Shown here one piece after another: positions 11,701 to 22,089 of a stretch of DNA of 64,000 nucleotides. Source of the stretch: Isoetes taiwanensis (taxonomy: Eukaryota > Streptophyta > Lycopodiopsida > Isoetales > Isoetaceae). A program made the translations under genes and the position numbers. Within the stretch, counting starts at the first letter, position 1. Each line of letters opens with the position of its first letter. The notes under the pieces were generated by a model. It saw nothing but the letters and a program-made list of their open reading frames with translations. It searched no databases and was not told where the DNA came from. The DNA lies in NCBI GenBank assembly GCA_021234155.1, contig JAJEKV010000052.1, positions 3,094,254-3,158,253 of the forward strand, in the 5' to 3' direction.

Positions 11701-12233
11701 CAAGGGGCAAGTGATTGCCTTGCTAGTGTTGAAATGTATGACCCTGAGGGAGACATATGGACTGAGTTGTTGCCACTGAAGAGGCCTAGATGGGGGGCAT
11801 TTGCATGTGCTCTTGGGGGGGAAGTTGCACATCCTTGGCGGCCGTTCTAGTTTGATCATAGGCAGTCATCGCCAGATAGATGTCTATGATCCTCGGTCTA
11901 AGAAATGGGAACAAATAAGGAGTGGTTGTAACATGGTGGTAACTCATACTGTTTTGCAGGATTTTCTGTACTGTGTTGAGTGGAAAGACGAATGCAAGCT
12001 TGTGGTATTCAATCAGGCCGATAATGTTTGGAAAAGAATCAGCATGCCCATATTGAGTAGTGTGAAGCACAATTTCTGCCTGGGAAGCTTAGATGGGAAG
12101 TTGTTCTTGTTTCCCACAAAAGACTGTCCAACTCTTGTCTATGATCCTCAAGCCAAGGATGGGCAAGAATGGCAGATTTCTCCTATAAGGTCTGCTGGCC
12201 TTTGCATCTGTTGTGCATCAATAGCTGCTTGAC
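5702..12233 (+). CDS. F-box/kelch-repeat protein, one intron (exons 5,702-6,123 and 11,616-12,233)
   Basis: The product resembles plant F-box/kelch proteins of the Arabidopsis At1g67480 kind, which are substrate receptors of SCF ubiquitin ligases. Exon 1 encodes the F-box ([19 protein letters not shown], residues about 12-30) and the first kelch repeat (LFVIGG). Exon 2 continues with kelch repeats (YVVGG, EMYDP, LHILGG, DVYDP). The junction GAACTG/GTCTGT to TTCTTAG/GTGG restores N-W-W-T-K in frame with canonical GT-AG ends. The intron is 5.49 kb only because a 5.4 kb retrotransposon lies in it. Without that insertion it would be about 95 bp. In exon 2 a run of seven G (11,815-11,821) breaks the frame. 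Six G would keep the kelch reading frame, so this is either a recent mutation or a homopolymer error. The total would be about 346 residues, normal for the family. Confidence 0.88.
6194..6198. repeat. Target-site duplication TCTGA (left)
   Basis: The pentamer TCTGA immediately precedes the left LTR and recurs at 11,592-11,596 directly after the right LTR. This is the 5 bp duplication usual for LTR retrotransposon integration. Confidence 0.85.
6199..6599 (-). repeat. 3' LTR with an internal copy of the purine-tract region
   Basis: Compared with the other LTR, this copy holds an extra 177 bp. The segment 6,423-6,530 is a diverged copy of the sequence just inside the LTR (6,600-6,706), including the purine tract. 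It is followed again by the LTR word TTTGGACTAAAGG. The right LTR has at this place a simple array of a 65 bp unit. The likely origin is a slipped or double priming event during reverse transcription. Confidence 0.8.
6600..8293 (-). CDS. Integrase with C-terminal chromodomain (chromovirus, frame broken)
   Basis: The frame 8,293-7,535 begins with the end of RNase H and linker ([16 protein letters not shown]). It continues with the integrase zinc finger ([10 protein letters not shown]) and the start of the catalytic core ([16 protein letters not shown]). The core then loses frame, and 7,492-6,884 resumes with the end of the core ([18 protein letters not shown]) and the C-terminal DNA-binding part. 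The frame 6,927-6,700 holds a chromodomain: ETILADK, then [17 protein letters not shown]. Chromodomains in this position direct integration to marked chromatin in chromoviruses. There are at least two frame breaks, so this copy is probably defective. Confidence 0.9.
8290..9562 (-). CDS. Reverse transcriptase and RNase H (Ty3/gypsy)
   Basis: RT motifs appear in order on the minus strand: [20 protein letters not shown], then [37 protein letters not shown] and the catalytic [20 protein letters not shown] marks the connection region. RNase H follows with [25 protein letters not shown] and LTDHQS. There is a frame break around 8,600-8,720 between RT and RNase H. Catalytic aspartates are present in both domains. 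Confidence 0.92.
9563..10129 (-). CDS. Retroviral-type aspartic protease region
   Basis: The minus-strand frame contains [16 protein letters not shown] followed, after a frame change near 9,800, by [19 protein letters not shown]. These are the active-site loop and the flap-distal hydrophobic-hydrophobic-Gly motif of Ty3/gypsy proteases. The usual active site D-[ST]-G reads D-P-G here, which should impair or kill the enzyme unless it is a sequence error. It lies between the gag zinc knuckle and RT. Confidence 0.8.
10130..11212 (-). CDS. Gag (capsid and CCHC zinc knuckle), frameshifted
   Basis: The start chosen is the ATG at 11,212-11,210 just downstream of the PBS (MAGSPANV). An N-terminal charged coiled coil ([18 protein letters not shown]) is followed by a capsid-like region (KFKKY-type segment, [29 protein letters not shown]). 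Near 10,290-10,245 lies a zinc knuckle, C-X2-C-X4-H-X4-C, reading [14 protein letters not shown]. At least three frame changes interrupt the coding sequence. Confidence 0.82.
11223..11234 (-). other. Primer binding site of the intron element
   Basis: On the minus strand this reads TGGTATCAGAGC, complementary to the 3' end of plant initiator methionine tRNA. One base separates it from the LTR end. Confidence 0.88.
11236..11591 (-). repeat. 5' LTR of the intron element, with a 65 bp tandem repeat
   Basis: The 65 bp unit beginning CTTTGGACTAAAGGCCC occurs nearly three times in a row (about 11,395-11,460, 11,461-11,525, 11,526-11,590). The words TTTGGAC/GTCCAAA and GGCCCTCTTTTGGCC form small inverted repeats inside each unit. 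Confidence 0.85.
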
Positions 12234-14136
12234 ATGGAGTTCATTTAAGTTCTGCTCGTCTTTCCTCTAGCTCCTCAGATTTCTACAAATTTAGTATCTC
12301 TTTTTGCTAAGGGATTTTGTTCCACTTAAACTATCTTTTTCCTTGTTAGCAGTTTAGTATCTCTTTTTCTAAGGTATTCCAGTTAAATTATCTTTATTTT
12401 AACCCTGGACCTGGTCAGTGGCCTGATCTAAGGAACATTATCGCTTATCTATTCCACGTATCCACTCCTGTTGAGCATGTTAGCATACTTTTCCATGCTG
12501 CCTTTTCGTGCATCAGTTCCACCTATCTATCAAACCAGGTCCATTTAGGACATGACAAAATTAATATATTTTGGAAAACCTAGTGGACATGTTGGTGAAA
12601 GCCTGTTTCAAGCAGCTTAAAAAAATGGTAAAGGTTTGCTTAAAGAAATGGTAACGATCTGTGCAGGTTTACTTTGCCCATCAAACTCCTTTAATGTCAC
12701 AAGAATTAGCACACAAAAAATTAAACTTATGTGGCATGTTCTACTTTGTATGTTTAACTTTAGAATGCCTTCTATGCCATATGAGAAGAATCACAAAATA
12801 AAACTAAAATAAGAACAAAGCTACAACCAAGAGTAAAAAATAACTTTGGAAACTTTATCAGCTCTAGGCATAGCACTCCCAAGGACATAATTAAGCTTCT
12901 TTTGCTCCTAACAACTTCTAAGGTGAAGCAAAATTTTCAGGCATGCAGCCTCAAATTGTGCATTTACTTCTTGCTTCTTTCCTTGGTTGTTTCTCAAAGT
13001 GGATGAATAAGGGTGTTGCTTGAATTTAACATTGCAACTTTACAAGCAATAGTTCCTAATAAATTGGTTATTTCTCAAAGTGGATGAATAAGGGAATTGT
13101 CTGCAATTTAATATTCCAACCTTACAAGAAATAGTTCCTAGTAATTTAGAAACTCAAACTCCATTATGCATCTACTTTGCTACATAATTCAAAGAAGCAA
13201 CATCACATTTCTAAAATGAAATGAATAAGTAGCTGGATTATTTGCATTTACACACAAGTGATCTGCTAGCTGCATATGATTAGCCAAGAGCTCGATATCT
13301 TTCTTTGTCAAGCGCCCATGAAAAAGCTCATGTATCGGTAGGACCTTTTTGTTCATGCCTAGAGCATATGAACTCAGATCAAAGTGTTCTGTCATGATCT
13401 TTCCAATGGTGTGCAGATTACAGACGTTCTTTGGAGGATCATCAACATTTTAAAGCTGATTAATTTCGTCAATCTCAAGTCTCCCACAATGGTAGTATCT
13501 TTTTGCTCATATCTGGCATATCCAAACTCGAATCTCTCCAACGGTGTGCATAGTTGGAGGGGGAGGGGGGTGGCTGATTGCTGCTATAGATCTGCTCAAT
13601 TTCGGCTTTTCTGGAGCCGATGGCTCTCCTTTGCAGTAACAAGGGGGCTCTTTGGTGCATGTTAAATCCCTTTGCTAGTATATCAGCACCTCAATCAAAG
13701 CAGCTAGAGTCCGATTGACGCCCCTTCAGGTCTCCATGATCCACGGATAATAACATATACAAACATGAGTTCACTTAGCATTTAAATGAAGAACTCATTA
13801 ACGCCATGGGCAGCGGGGGTATGGCAGAGTTGCTTGCTATTTTAAGGATGCCTTTGCTCCATACATCATGTTTCATAAAGCTTAATTACCACATATGGAT
13901 CAGACTCCATTGCAGAAATTGTAGTGTCATTTTTATTGCTCCATGTTATTTTCCACCTATATCATTACCTTTCTATGTTGAATATGATGTAGATAGCAAT
14001 GAGGATGTGTGACTCTTTATGGATGTCTATCAATAATATTGTTTTGGCACGTTCATCGTCAAATGCTAAAAACTTGCCTCAACATTTGGAAGAGAACTCG
14101 TCGAATTATGGGACGTCATGAGATGGTAATTTGTAC
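12234..14136. repeat. Downstream flank of the kelch gene with a 70-80 bp tandem duplication
   Basis: No further gene is seen. At 12,983-13,140 a segment containing TTTCTCAAAGTGGATGAATA and ending CAATAGTTCCTA or AAATAGTTCCTA is present twice in tandem. Frames at 13,189-13,395 and 13,384-13,665 lack recognisable domains. 3' UTR and polyadenylation signals of the kelch gene presumably lie in the first 100-300 bp. Confidence 0.5.
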
Positions 14137-14140
14137 TGGA

Positions 14141-14171
14141 TTAGAATAGAATAGAATAGAATAGAATAGAT
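14141..14171 (-). repeat. (TTCTA)n LINE 3' tail
   Basis: The plus strand shows TTAGAATAGAATAGAATAGA. The same pentamer tail closes the LINE fragment at 4.16-4.18 kb, so it marks the 3' terminus of this LINE family rather than a random microsatellite. Confidence 0.85.
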
Positions 14172-14336
14172 TTTTTAACGTCCACGGAGACCGATTGGCC
14201 TATGGGACCCAAACAAAAAGAGAGCAGCAAGCGTATTACTGACAGGATTAAAAAACCCCCGCCCCGAAGGGTTTTCAAGGGAAAAACCTTAGCAGTAATA
14301 AGTATGCTGGCACGCTGTACAATTGTATAGGACAGT

Positions 14337-15363
14337 TCAATACCGTCCCTGAGGACACAACTGAGTCCGTGCATCTATAACCTCCTGGAGGTATGACCCC
14401 AACAAACCCACTGACGCCGTGTTCAATAACTCATGCAACAGTTGGCCAGGCACTAGTAATCGAACATACCGTTCTCGGATATGGGGAAACGATGGGCAGA
14501 TCTGGAGGGCATGACATTCATCCTCAATGGCACCGTGGTGGCAACACTGGCAAAGCCTTTCCTCCCGTGCTTCCCGGACCCAACGTCCTGTCTCAATGCG
14601 GAGACGATGTGCACCCGTGCGAATGGAAGCTATAAGTCTGTGCTTCTTCATGGGCAAATGGGTGTACAAATACTGGTGTGGGCCTCTCGTGAGCCTAGGA
14701 TTGACTTGATGCTGATAGTGTGCCAGCTTAACGTGCATCAGAGCATCTGCATCCCAGAGCTTGTGGAGGAAAGTAGCATCTAGGTACAGCTTAAGTGCCT
14801 TGTGATCTTTCTTTGTCCTTACATGTACGCATCTGTTTGCCTGTACACTCCAGCGTGAGAACCACTGATCTTGCTTGTCCTTCCAGCAGGCTTTGAGGCG
14901 TTGGGGACCCATCGCCATGGCCAAAGCAAGGTTGGGCAAACGTGTATCACCCATAGCGACCACCTTCTGGAAGTAAATGATACAGCGTTCCAATGCCGCC
15001 CGTTGAAGGGGTAGAAAACCTGTCTCCTAGAGTAGGATTTAGTATGGAACTCTGGACTTTACTCCAAGGGCTCATGCCAAGAAGGCCTTTTGCACCTGCT
15101 CGAGGTCATTCCAGGTGTTGAGGGATATCACCGGACCCCACACTTCTGCCCCATACAAGATGACCGGCTCGACCAAGGCCCGAAACAAGTGTGACTGGTG
15201 GCCCCAGGCATACAACTCTGCCTTGTGGCTGTTGTTCTGCATGGCATATAGTGCTTTTCAACCCGCCGTGACCCGCAACTTGATGGCAGCATCCCAGTGG
15301 GTGGTAGCAGAGAACTCGATCTTTAAGTACTTGTAGGTCGGAGCCACCTCTACATCTTGTCAC
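14337..15363 (-). CDS. LINE ORF2 C-terminal region with CCHC-type zinc knuckle
   Basis: The minus-strand frame 14,993-14,337 is open for 218 codons. It includes the knuckle CQCCHHGAIEDECHALQIC, typical of the C-terminal domain after LINE reverse transcriptases. Upstream, in another frame (about 15,340-15,110), the sequence reads ALVEPVILYGAEVWGP, the usual thumb-region motif. There is no RNase H domain. A frame break lies near 15,000-15,110. Confidence 0.85.
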
Positions 15364-15417
15364 TGGTAAGTGAATGAGGGAAGCCTTGGGTGACGGGATG
15401 ATGAAACTAGCAGCACC

Positions 15418-18214
15418 CTAGTTTTGGCAAGTTAACTCGCATGCCAGTGAATCGACAAAAAGTGTCAAGAGCATCCAGGTACATTGCATGTCCTCTGGAG
15501 TATAGGCCAGGAGGTTGACATCGTCAGCATATATGAGTTGCCGGATTGTGTGATGCATGAGATGGGTCCCCGCACCTCCATGCTCAGAGAGCCAATCTTC
15601 CAGCTGGTCAATGTATAGGCCAAAGAGTGTGGGGGAGAGGGGGCAACCCTGACGCACTCCAATACTACTGATTGCCGGCTGTGCTGACGATGTGATACGG
15701 CCTAAGCATGCCTCGTATAGCCTATATACTGCATTCTGCAAGTCAAGGGGGGTCCCCAACTGCCGCAGTCTGTCCCATAACATGTCCCAGGGCACTGTGT
15801 CAAAAGCTTTTGCAAAATCCACGAAACAAACAGTACAGGTTTTATCGGTGATTATTGCTATCCTCAATCAATGTGCGCAGAGTGAAGATATGATCAATGC
15901 CAACAGTTTTGCAAAAGGGTGTAAATATGGTAATGCTACCCAAAAAGCACTATCCGGACAAGTGCTTTAAGTGCTTTAGGTGCTTTACCCTCGAGTGCTT
16001 TTTCATTCAACGACCTCGGGGGGTTGTTACTCCAGAAATAGGATGGATCATTCCGTGGAGGTAAGGATCGATGAGATGGATGATCCCGCGGTGGGAGATC
16101 TCCGAAATGGTAAGGATCGCTGACGAGGATCTTCAAGGGCGGGAACTCCATTGGCGGGACAAGATTGATGGAATTTCTCTTTTTCAATGCAGTATAAGAA
16201 CACAAATTAGAGTTCAAATCGGCATAGAAATCATAGGTGAATTAACAATGTTTTATTGCAATTTGATTTAGATTGATAATTCAATCTCTGTTGCATTGGA
16301 GATTGAATTGTGGGCAGCTCTCTTGAAAGCATCCATTTAACCGGAAGAAGCTTTTTAGGATTCAAATCAAGTGAGAAGAGACAATCTGATTACTCTTTGT
16401 TTTTCTTAAGAGTATTTTTGTTCCATTCTTTCAATGTATTATGCATCTCTAATGTTGTATCCTAGATCTACGTTATTTTTTTTTCCCCAAATGGGAAAAT
16501 TGACGAGCACTCAGACATTGATATCTTGAGTTCTACCAATCTATTTGGAGCGATTTCATTTTGATCTAGAAGTATACTTCGGTCTCTTTCTTTTGCAATC
16601 AAAATCACAAAAATCCGATCTCTGAGGAGTGAGAAATAGCCTCTCAAACTTGGCTGATTTTCTGTTACAGTGGGTGCAGAAATTGATGTCACAAGAATAT
16701 ACAAAATTCAGACTTTAATATCTTGAGTGGTGCTGATCGGTTTTGAGTGATCTCACATGCATTTAAAACTAGACACTTAGCACTTTCTCTTGCAATTTAA
16801 ATCACTCAAATCTGAGCTATGAGGAGTGAGAAACAGTCTCTCAAAGTTCTGATTTTTTGTTACAGGTTCTGATTTTTTGTCACAGAAATATACCAAAACT
16901 CAGAATTTGATATCTTGAGTTTTAATGAATAATTTTTGATGATTTTACTTGCATCTAAAAGTAGACACTATGGCCTTTCTCTTGCAGTTTAAAGCAATTA
17001 AATCTGAGCTTGGATGCGGGAGAAATGACCTCTCAAATTTGGTCAATTTTCACTAATAGTGGGTTAACATTGTCTTTTATATGATCATTGTTGTTCTATA
17101 TTGTTGTGAGTAGTCTTGCGTGCATTCACATTTCGTCATTTACATTATTGATCAAGCTTTGTTAATCAGAGTTTTGAGATCCTTTTGTATCAAAGCAATC
17201 TTAATACATTCTTGCAATTCCGTCTCTGTATTAAAACAATCTTAATGCTATTCATGCAATTCCATTACTTCTTAGTTTTATCCTTGCAATTCCATTACTT
17301 CTTTTTGAACAGACAACCAGTCTTCCTTGTTTGTTATTTTCTCTCTAACTTTCTCCATACTCTATTGAAACCAATCCAACATCGAAACTGCCATGTAATG
17401 TATCTCAGCAAAAAAAAAAAATTGACATTACATGGCATCAAAATGCAAAGATTGGAGAGTATCAGAGGTGATAATTATTAATCTAACTTAGCCGAGAACA
17501 AAATACAGGAAGGAAGCATTTACGGCATGACTTTTGGCCGTGCGCAGCCAAGTGCTTTAAGTGCTTTAAGTGCTAAGTGCTTTCGCGTTTTTTTGGGTAG
17601 CATTACCATATTTACACCCAAAAGAGAGAGCTGACCATAATAGTACGACAGTTGGCCGGGCATTGAGGGTCCCTTGCCTTGTATATGGGCACAACTCTAC
17701 TAGTGGTCCACTGCGGAGGAAAGCCTTCTTGCAATGCTTTATTGAATAATGTCGTGAAGACAGGCACCAGTGGAGCCCCAGCCCATTTCAGAAGTTCCAC
17801 CTGCAAGCCATCTAAATCTGTTGCCTTCCCATTAGCTAGACATTGTAGGCCCATGATGACATCTCCCTCTGTGATAACCAAAGCAATGCCTATCTGTGGA
17901 GGGACTGGTGTCCGGCCCCCGAGCAGGTCGTAAAGCTGTTGCAAATACTGTACCCATTGCTCCGAGATGATGTTCCCTGCGGGCTGTGCAGCCTTGCTCA
18001 AGACCCTTCTCCAGAATGTCTTGGGGTGCCGATCCAGGAGACCGAACATCTGTTGCTGATGCTCTGCGAGGTATCTGGCTAATGGCCTGTGGGCGGGAAG
18101 CGGGATCAGTGACTTGCCGGAGTTCGCGTTTGAGCTCCCGACACTCATCATCGAACTATCTGTTGCGGGAGAAGGTGGCAGCGCCCGAGGTTCGCCGTGA
18201 GTGGCCTCTCCCAA
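15418..18214 (-). CDS. LINE reverse transcriptase, split by a transposon and partly deleted
   Basis: The first half (18,214-17,624) ends at the NxRxI motif region (CPANCRTIMVSS). The second half (about 15,916-15,418) resumes with IDHIFTLRTLIEDSN. It continues with FVDFAKAFDTVPWD (motif A, catalytic Asp), GVRQGCPLSPTLF (motif B) and LIYADDVNLLA (motif C). About 45-50 residues that usually lie between the NxRxI strand and the GF-K motif are missing at the insertion point. The insertion of the 1.7 kb element was therefore accompanied by, or followed, a local deletion. A stop and frame change occur near 15,866. Confidence 0.88.
15917..17619. mobile_element. 1.7 kb non-autonomous DNA transposon (30 bp TIRs) inside the LINE RT
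   Basis: The left end GGGTGTAAATATGGTAATGC (continuing to 15,946) is repeated in inverted form at 17,590-17,619. Inside each TIR lie several AAGTGCTTT / AAAGCACTT words, a subterminal repeat pattern common in hAT-like elements. Flanks are AAAA on both sides, which may be a 4 bp target duplication or chance. No transposase is visible. The superfamily is undecided. Confidence 0.85.
16505..17065. repeat. Three diverged tandem copies of a ~190 bp unit
   Basis: Within the 1.7 kb transposon three consecutive units (about 16,505-16,700, 16,705-16,905, 16,908-17,065) each contain in order: ATATCTTGAGT, a TCT(A)AAA(G/C)TA-like word, CTTTCTCTTGCA or CTTTCTTTTGCA, and ATC(T/C)GA. A run of GAGAAAT...CTCTCAAA... 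follows. They have diverged by perhaps a quarter of positions, so they predate this insertion. Confidence 0.75.
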
Positions 18215-18251
18215 AGCATCTCTTAGCAGCTGTCAGAAGCAGGTGAGTCAG

Positions 18252-19238
18252 TTAAACAGATTGTTGTTGAAGTGTGGGGAGTTGCAGCAGTCCTGCCAGG
18301 TCATGCTCAAGCAGCTGGGCATAGGTCCCTGCACGGTCGTAGTCCAGGCGCAGCTGGGGCACCTGGGGTGGTGAGGCAGTAGATGCACGGGGAGCTTGCC
18401 AATGGAGATATACGAACAGGGGCTGGTGGTCTGAGTCCAATTCCTCGTCCCGAGTGTCTGTTCCAATGGAAAAATGGGTAACCAGGTGCAGATCATGTTC
18501 CTCAACCAGCAGATAATCCACCACACTGGAGCCGCCCCTTTGGTTCTCCTGTCTATAAGTGCAGCGGCTGGAAGATGGCCATTGTGCCAACCCATTACAA
18601 ATAACCAGGTCAAAGATACTACCCAGCAACAATAACTGCCGGCCATAGCGCGAGATATGGTTGTCGTCTGATATCCTTGACCAAGCCACCTCTGTGGGGT
18701 TCAACTGCAAGATGTCCTCTGCCAGGGGCTCAAATTTTGGGACCTGCTCGACTCCTGTGCGTGCATTAAAGTCGCCAACCAACATAACCTTCAACTGTTT
18801 GTGCTGCTATATGTCATCGTATAGATCGACATAGGGCTACAATCTATCCACACCCGAATGAATGTTATAAAAGTTGCTCTCGGCATGTGGAAAATAGCAT
18901 GCTGCTATGAAGAGGATGCTGCCACTGTCATGCTGCACGCGCACACACAAGTAGCGATTGTACCTGTCTGTTTTGTGCAGCGAGACTAAGTGCCCCAAGC
19001 TTGCACGATAGTAGCAGGCAACCCCGCCATGCCCTCGCTTGCCTGTGCACTCATTGAACACCGAAAAATGCAGATAGCCTGGGAGGTTCGGCAGTTTGTA
19101 CCCTGCATGTTTCCATGTTTCCAGGAAAATGAGATCCCATATCTGGTGCAATAGAGTTGAGATTCTCCCCTTTCTGCCAAGGGAAGCCCCGACAGTTCCA
19201 AGATACCATCCGGAGGCACAGTTCCTATTTGTTGGCAT
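18252..19238 (-). CDS. LINE apurinic/apyrimidinic-type endonuclease domain
   Basis: The frame 19,238-18,837 contains LIFLETWKHAG (metal-site Glu region), GKRGHGGVACYYR and LFIAACYFPHA. The frame 18,794-18,252 follows with VMLVGDFNARTG (GDFN motif), GGSSVVDYLL and SDHQPLFVYL (SDH motif, catalytic His). The domain nicks target DNA to prime reverse transcription. A frame change around 18,800-18,840 separates the halves. Confidence 0.9.
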
Positions 19239-19239
19239 T

Positions 19240-20676
19240 TGATGTAGACGCTCGATGATCTATTCCAGTTGCAGGGGGAGCAGTGTGTGGCGCCTGAGCA
19301 GCAGTTGCAGGAGCAGTTGGAGCAGCGGGAGCAGGAGGTGCAGTAGGGGTGGCAGTAGCAGGAGTGGCAGCAGCTTGACGCATTGCATCGGTGACCTCAG
19401 CAGGCGCTGGCCTAAAAATGCGAAGCTTGTCTCGGACTAGGCCTGCAGCGCCCCCTCGCCCGACGGACGTCCCTGACTTGAGCCAACTGCTGCTGGCGAG
19501 ACTCCTGTTGCATCGGAGTAAGATCCTGGTCGACATACAGGGTAGTCCTACTCTGACGCAAAATTGCCTCACGCACTCGCATGTCTGCCACTGTGAAGGT
19601 GACAACGTGCGGGCGATCTGTGCGTTGAGCCCCAAGGTGGCTTGCTCGAATAATATGGACTGTAGTCTGAAATGCCATGCGAGATAGGATCTGATCCTGG
19701 ATGCGCTTGGTGAGATCCTCTCCTGCTTCCTCTGAGAGTCCACGTACCACCACATTATGACGTCGGCGACCCTGCTCTTGCTGCTCACTGAGTCACGTGG
19801 CAACATTAGCTGTCCCAGTAGGTGATGCCTGTTGTCTGGAGTGTGTGGGCTATTCACAGCAAGGGCGGTGTGGTGTGCAAGATGGAGCAGGTGGTGTCTG
19901 TCTGCCTATTTGGCAACTTGTGGGCTGTGGGGCATGTGGGTTTATCTGGCTCCGTGTTGCGGCCTCTGCTGCCTGGAGTCGGGAGCCTAGCTCCTGTTGA
20001 AATCTCTGCTGCTTGGCCAACTCATTCGTGCACTACTGTGTTCATGGACTTCGGCATGGAGGCCCCTGCCTCGCTGGGTAATGGTTTCTCGGAGCTCCTG
20101 TATCTCCTGATCTTGTGTCTAAGCCATACTCTGTAGGGTTCTTAGCTCTGGCTGGCTGGCTTCGAAGGCGGCTCGGATGTTTCGTATTATTGTGGCAGAC
20201 CCCTCAGCTTCGGACTTGAGGGGGAGATAGTTGCCACTGTATCCTGCTCAACACCCTGCTTGTCCCGTGCTATGGTCTCTATGGTGGTGAGGAGGGAATC
20301 CACGCGAGCTCGCAGGTCAGCAAGGCCCTGCTTATCCTGTTGCCTCTCAACGTGTGCCAAGCGAAGTCCGTCTTTTAACTGCTGCATGCGGGTCCCCATC
20401 TCTACAATCCGTTGCCTCTCCACTGCCAACTGTCTTTTGATGTTCCTCCATTTGTTTGATGGCCCTCGTCTACGCCTGTGTTTGGTGCGTTGTCGGGCTT
20501 GAGCAGCCTTCATCCGTCTCCCGGGTCGATCTGATAGATTGGGCCTTCGCCCGGGCCTCCTTCCTCATGGAAGAGGTTTCTCCCTTGTCCTTGTTATCCG
20601 ACCGAGGCCGTTTTAGCGGCGGTCCCTGGTTCTCCCAGGTGGGCTGGGGCTGGGGCTGGGGAATGTCTACCTCCAA
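19240..20676 (-). CDS. LINE ORF1 (coiled coil plus RRM-like domain), frameshifted
   Basis: Minus-strand pieces in order: a basic/proline-rich N-terminus (PQPQPQPTWENQGPPLKRPR), then a charged coiled coil at 20,513-20,187 (VERQQDKQGLADLRARVDSL). Next comes an RRM-like domain at 19,753-19,412 (VVRGLSEEAGEDLTKRI, then RPHVVTFTVADMRVREAIL). The tail is Ala/Pro/Thr-rich at about 19,390-19,260. This is the order of LINE ORF1 RNA-binding chaperones. Frame changes separate the pieces. Confidence 0.8.
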
Positions 20677-20700
20677 ATGGGGGTCTGGGCAATGGCCACA

Positions 20701-21520
20701 CTCTAAAGGTATTACATGCAGACATGATAGGCTGCAAGATGGTACTAGATTTAAATCTCATCTCTGATTTTTGGGTTGCCTCTACGGGGCAAACCCTGGC
20801 TTATGTGGGTTTGTGGCATATCTTAGGTATATGTTGGAATATACCTAGGATATGCTGGTGACTGCTCCAAACCTACTCTTACCTGTAAATTGGTGGTCGC
20901 CATTGTTTCTGGGCGGCTGGTGTGAAAACTGGCTAACTGACACCGCCATGGTTGTTTTGTACCTCCCAAGCCTTGGGAGCATTTCTGATGTCCAGTGTGC
21001 GTAGTCATATCCAGGATCATAAGCCTTCCCTTAGAGAAGGGGAAGTGTAGAAGCCATGGCATCCTGTTTGTGGCAGAAGCATAGCGATTTTTTCATGATC
21101 TTTTGGCTTATCCAAGACACTTGGCATTTTCATATCTTCTATATAGCTCTGTTTTACTACCAGTGAAGACACGGAGCAGCGAAAATTTGATGTGAGCTAA
21201 GCTAAGAAACCGATACTCCGTTGTTTTTTGTCTCTCTAATCAGTGATATTTCCATTCGTGTTTATTCCTGTTGTTTGAGCTCAAGGTACGGCAGATCCGA
21301 CATTACACCCTAGGGTACGAAAATAATCACTGCCTCATAGCTCCATTTGGTAATTGGTATACAAGAGTCCATTGAATTTTCTGGAGCTAAAGGAAGCTAT
21401 GACGATGGGATTCTTTAGCCAAGAGGTGCCTTCTGAGCTGATTCTGGTATCCCAATGTCTCATAAATATATTGCTTTTCCATCTACTCTTGAGCTGCTTA
21501 TATTGTGCTTATTTTGCAGA
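20701..21520. other. Intergenic, nothing recognised
   Basis: No coding similarity or repeat structure stands out. The first 100 bp may still belong to the LINE 5' region. Confidence 0.4.
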
Positions 21521-21529
21521 GCTTAGGCA

Positions 21530-22076
21530 ACGGGGCTTATCTTGATTGTCCTTGATGGTTGCAAGAATTGGGTTTGCAAAAGGGTTGGGGTGATCTATCC
21601 TTGAGATGATCCATTTACCATTGGATATCCTTCAAGCATCAGATCCAAAGATTCTTGGGAAAAATTCCAATGGTTTCCAGCAAATGTTCTCGACTTACCA
21701 GACACTAGAGGCCAGGTAATACCATAGGTAGTTGTTGCTATCATGCATGAAAATTATATTTTTTTGAATCCAGTTGGCTACATAATGCAGGTAGTTCATA
21801 TTTTGGATCAAGTTAGGACATTGAATGAAGAAATGCTTCAAAGGATCAAAGGTCAAGGACTTGATATGAAACCTCAGATTGTTGTGGTATGTCTTAAACC
21901 ACAACAGCTTTTTCCAAAGTATAATAAACTCTCAAACAGAATTGTACATGTCATTCACATAATAGATTCTTATTGTCAGGTTACTTGCCTCATCCCAAAT
22001 TCAAAAGGGACAATGTAGTCAACATGTGGAGAAGATAAGTGGCATTGAACATGGCAGTGAGAAAGGGGTATTGAAG
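21530..22076 (+). pseudogene. Sucrose synthase gene fragment
   Basis: Three consecutive exon-like pieces match the region just before and at the start of the glycosyltransferase domain of plant sucrose synthase. The first (about 21,530-21,716) gives LGLQKGWGD, LEMIHLPLDILQASDP and VLDLPDTRGQ in shifting frames. The second (21,791-21,886) gives VVHILDQVRTLNEEMLQRIK, with AG and GT at its ends. The third (from 21,980, after TTGTCAG) gives VTCLIPNSKGT, then shifts frame to EKISGIEHGSEKGVLK. The 5' and 3' parts of the gene are absent. Frame breaks, and loss of most of the segment between VLDLP and the preceding exon core, make it a pseudogene. Confidence 0.88.
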
Positions 22077-22089
22077 TTCCAGACGAAGA

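Larger units (their letters stand above)
14137..20700 (-). mobile_element. Near full-length plant LINE (ORF1 + EN/RT ORF2) with TTCTA tail
   Basis: Read on the minus strand the element shows ORF1 (20,676-19,240), apurinic-type endonuclease (19,238-18,252), RT with YADD, a thumb region and a C-terminal zinc knuckle. It ends in a non-coding 3' part and a (TTCTA)n tail at 14,141-14,171. Without the 1.7 kb insertion it is about 4.9 kb. ORF1 and ORF2 both carry frame breaks, so the copy is dead or poorly read. I could not find a target-site duplication. The 5' end is placed at the beginning of the ORF1 similarity and may lie further right, up to about 20.8 kb. Confidence 0.9.
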
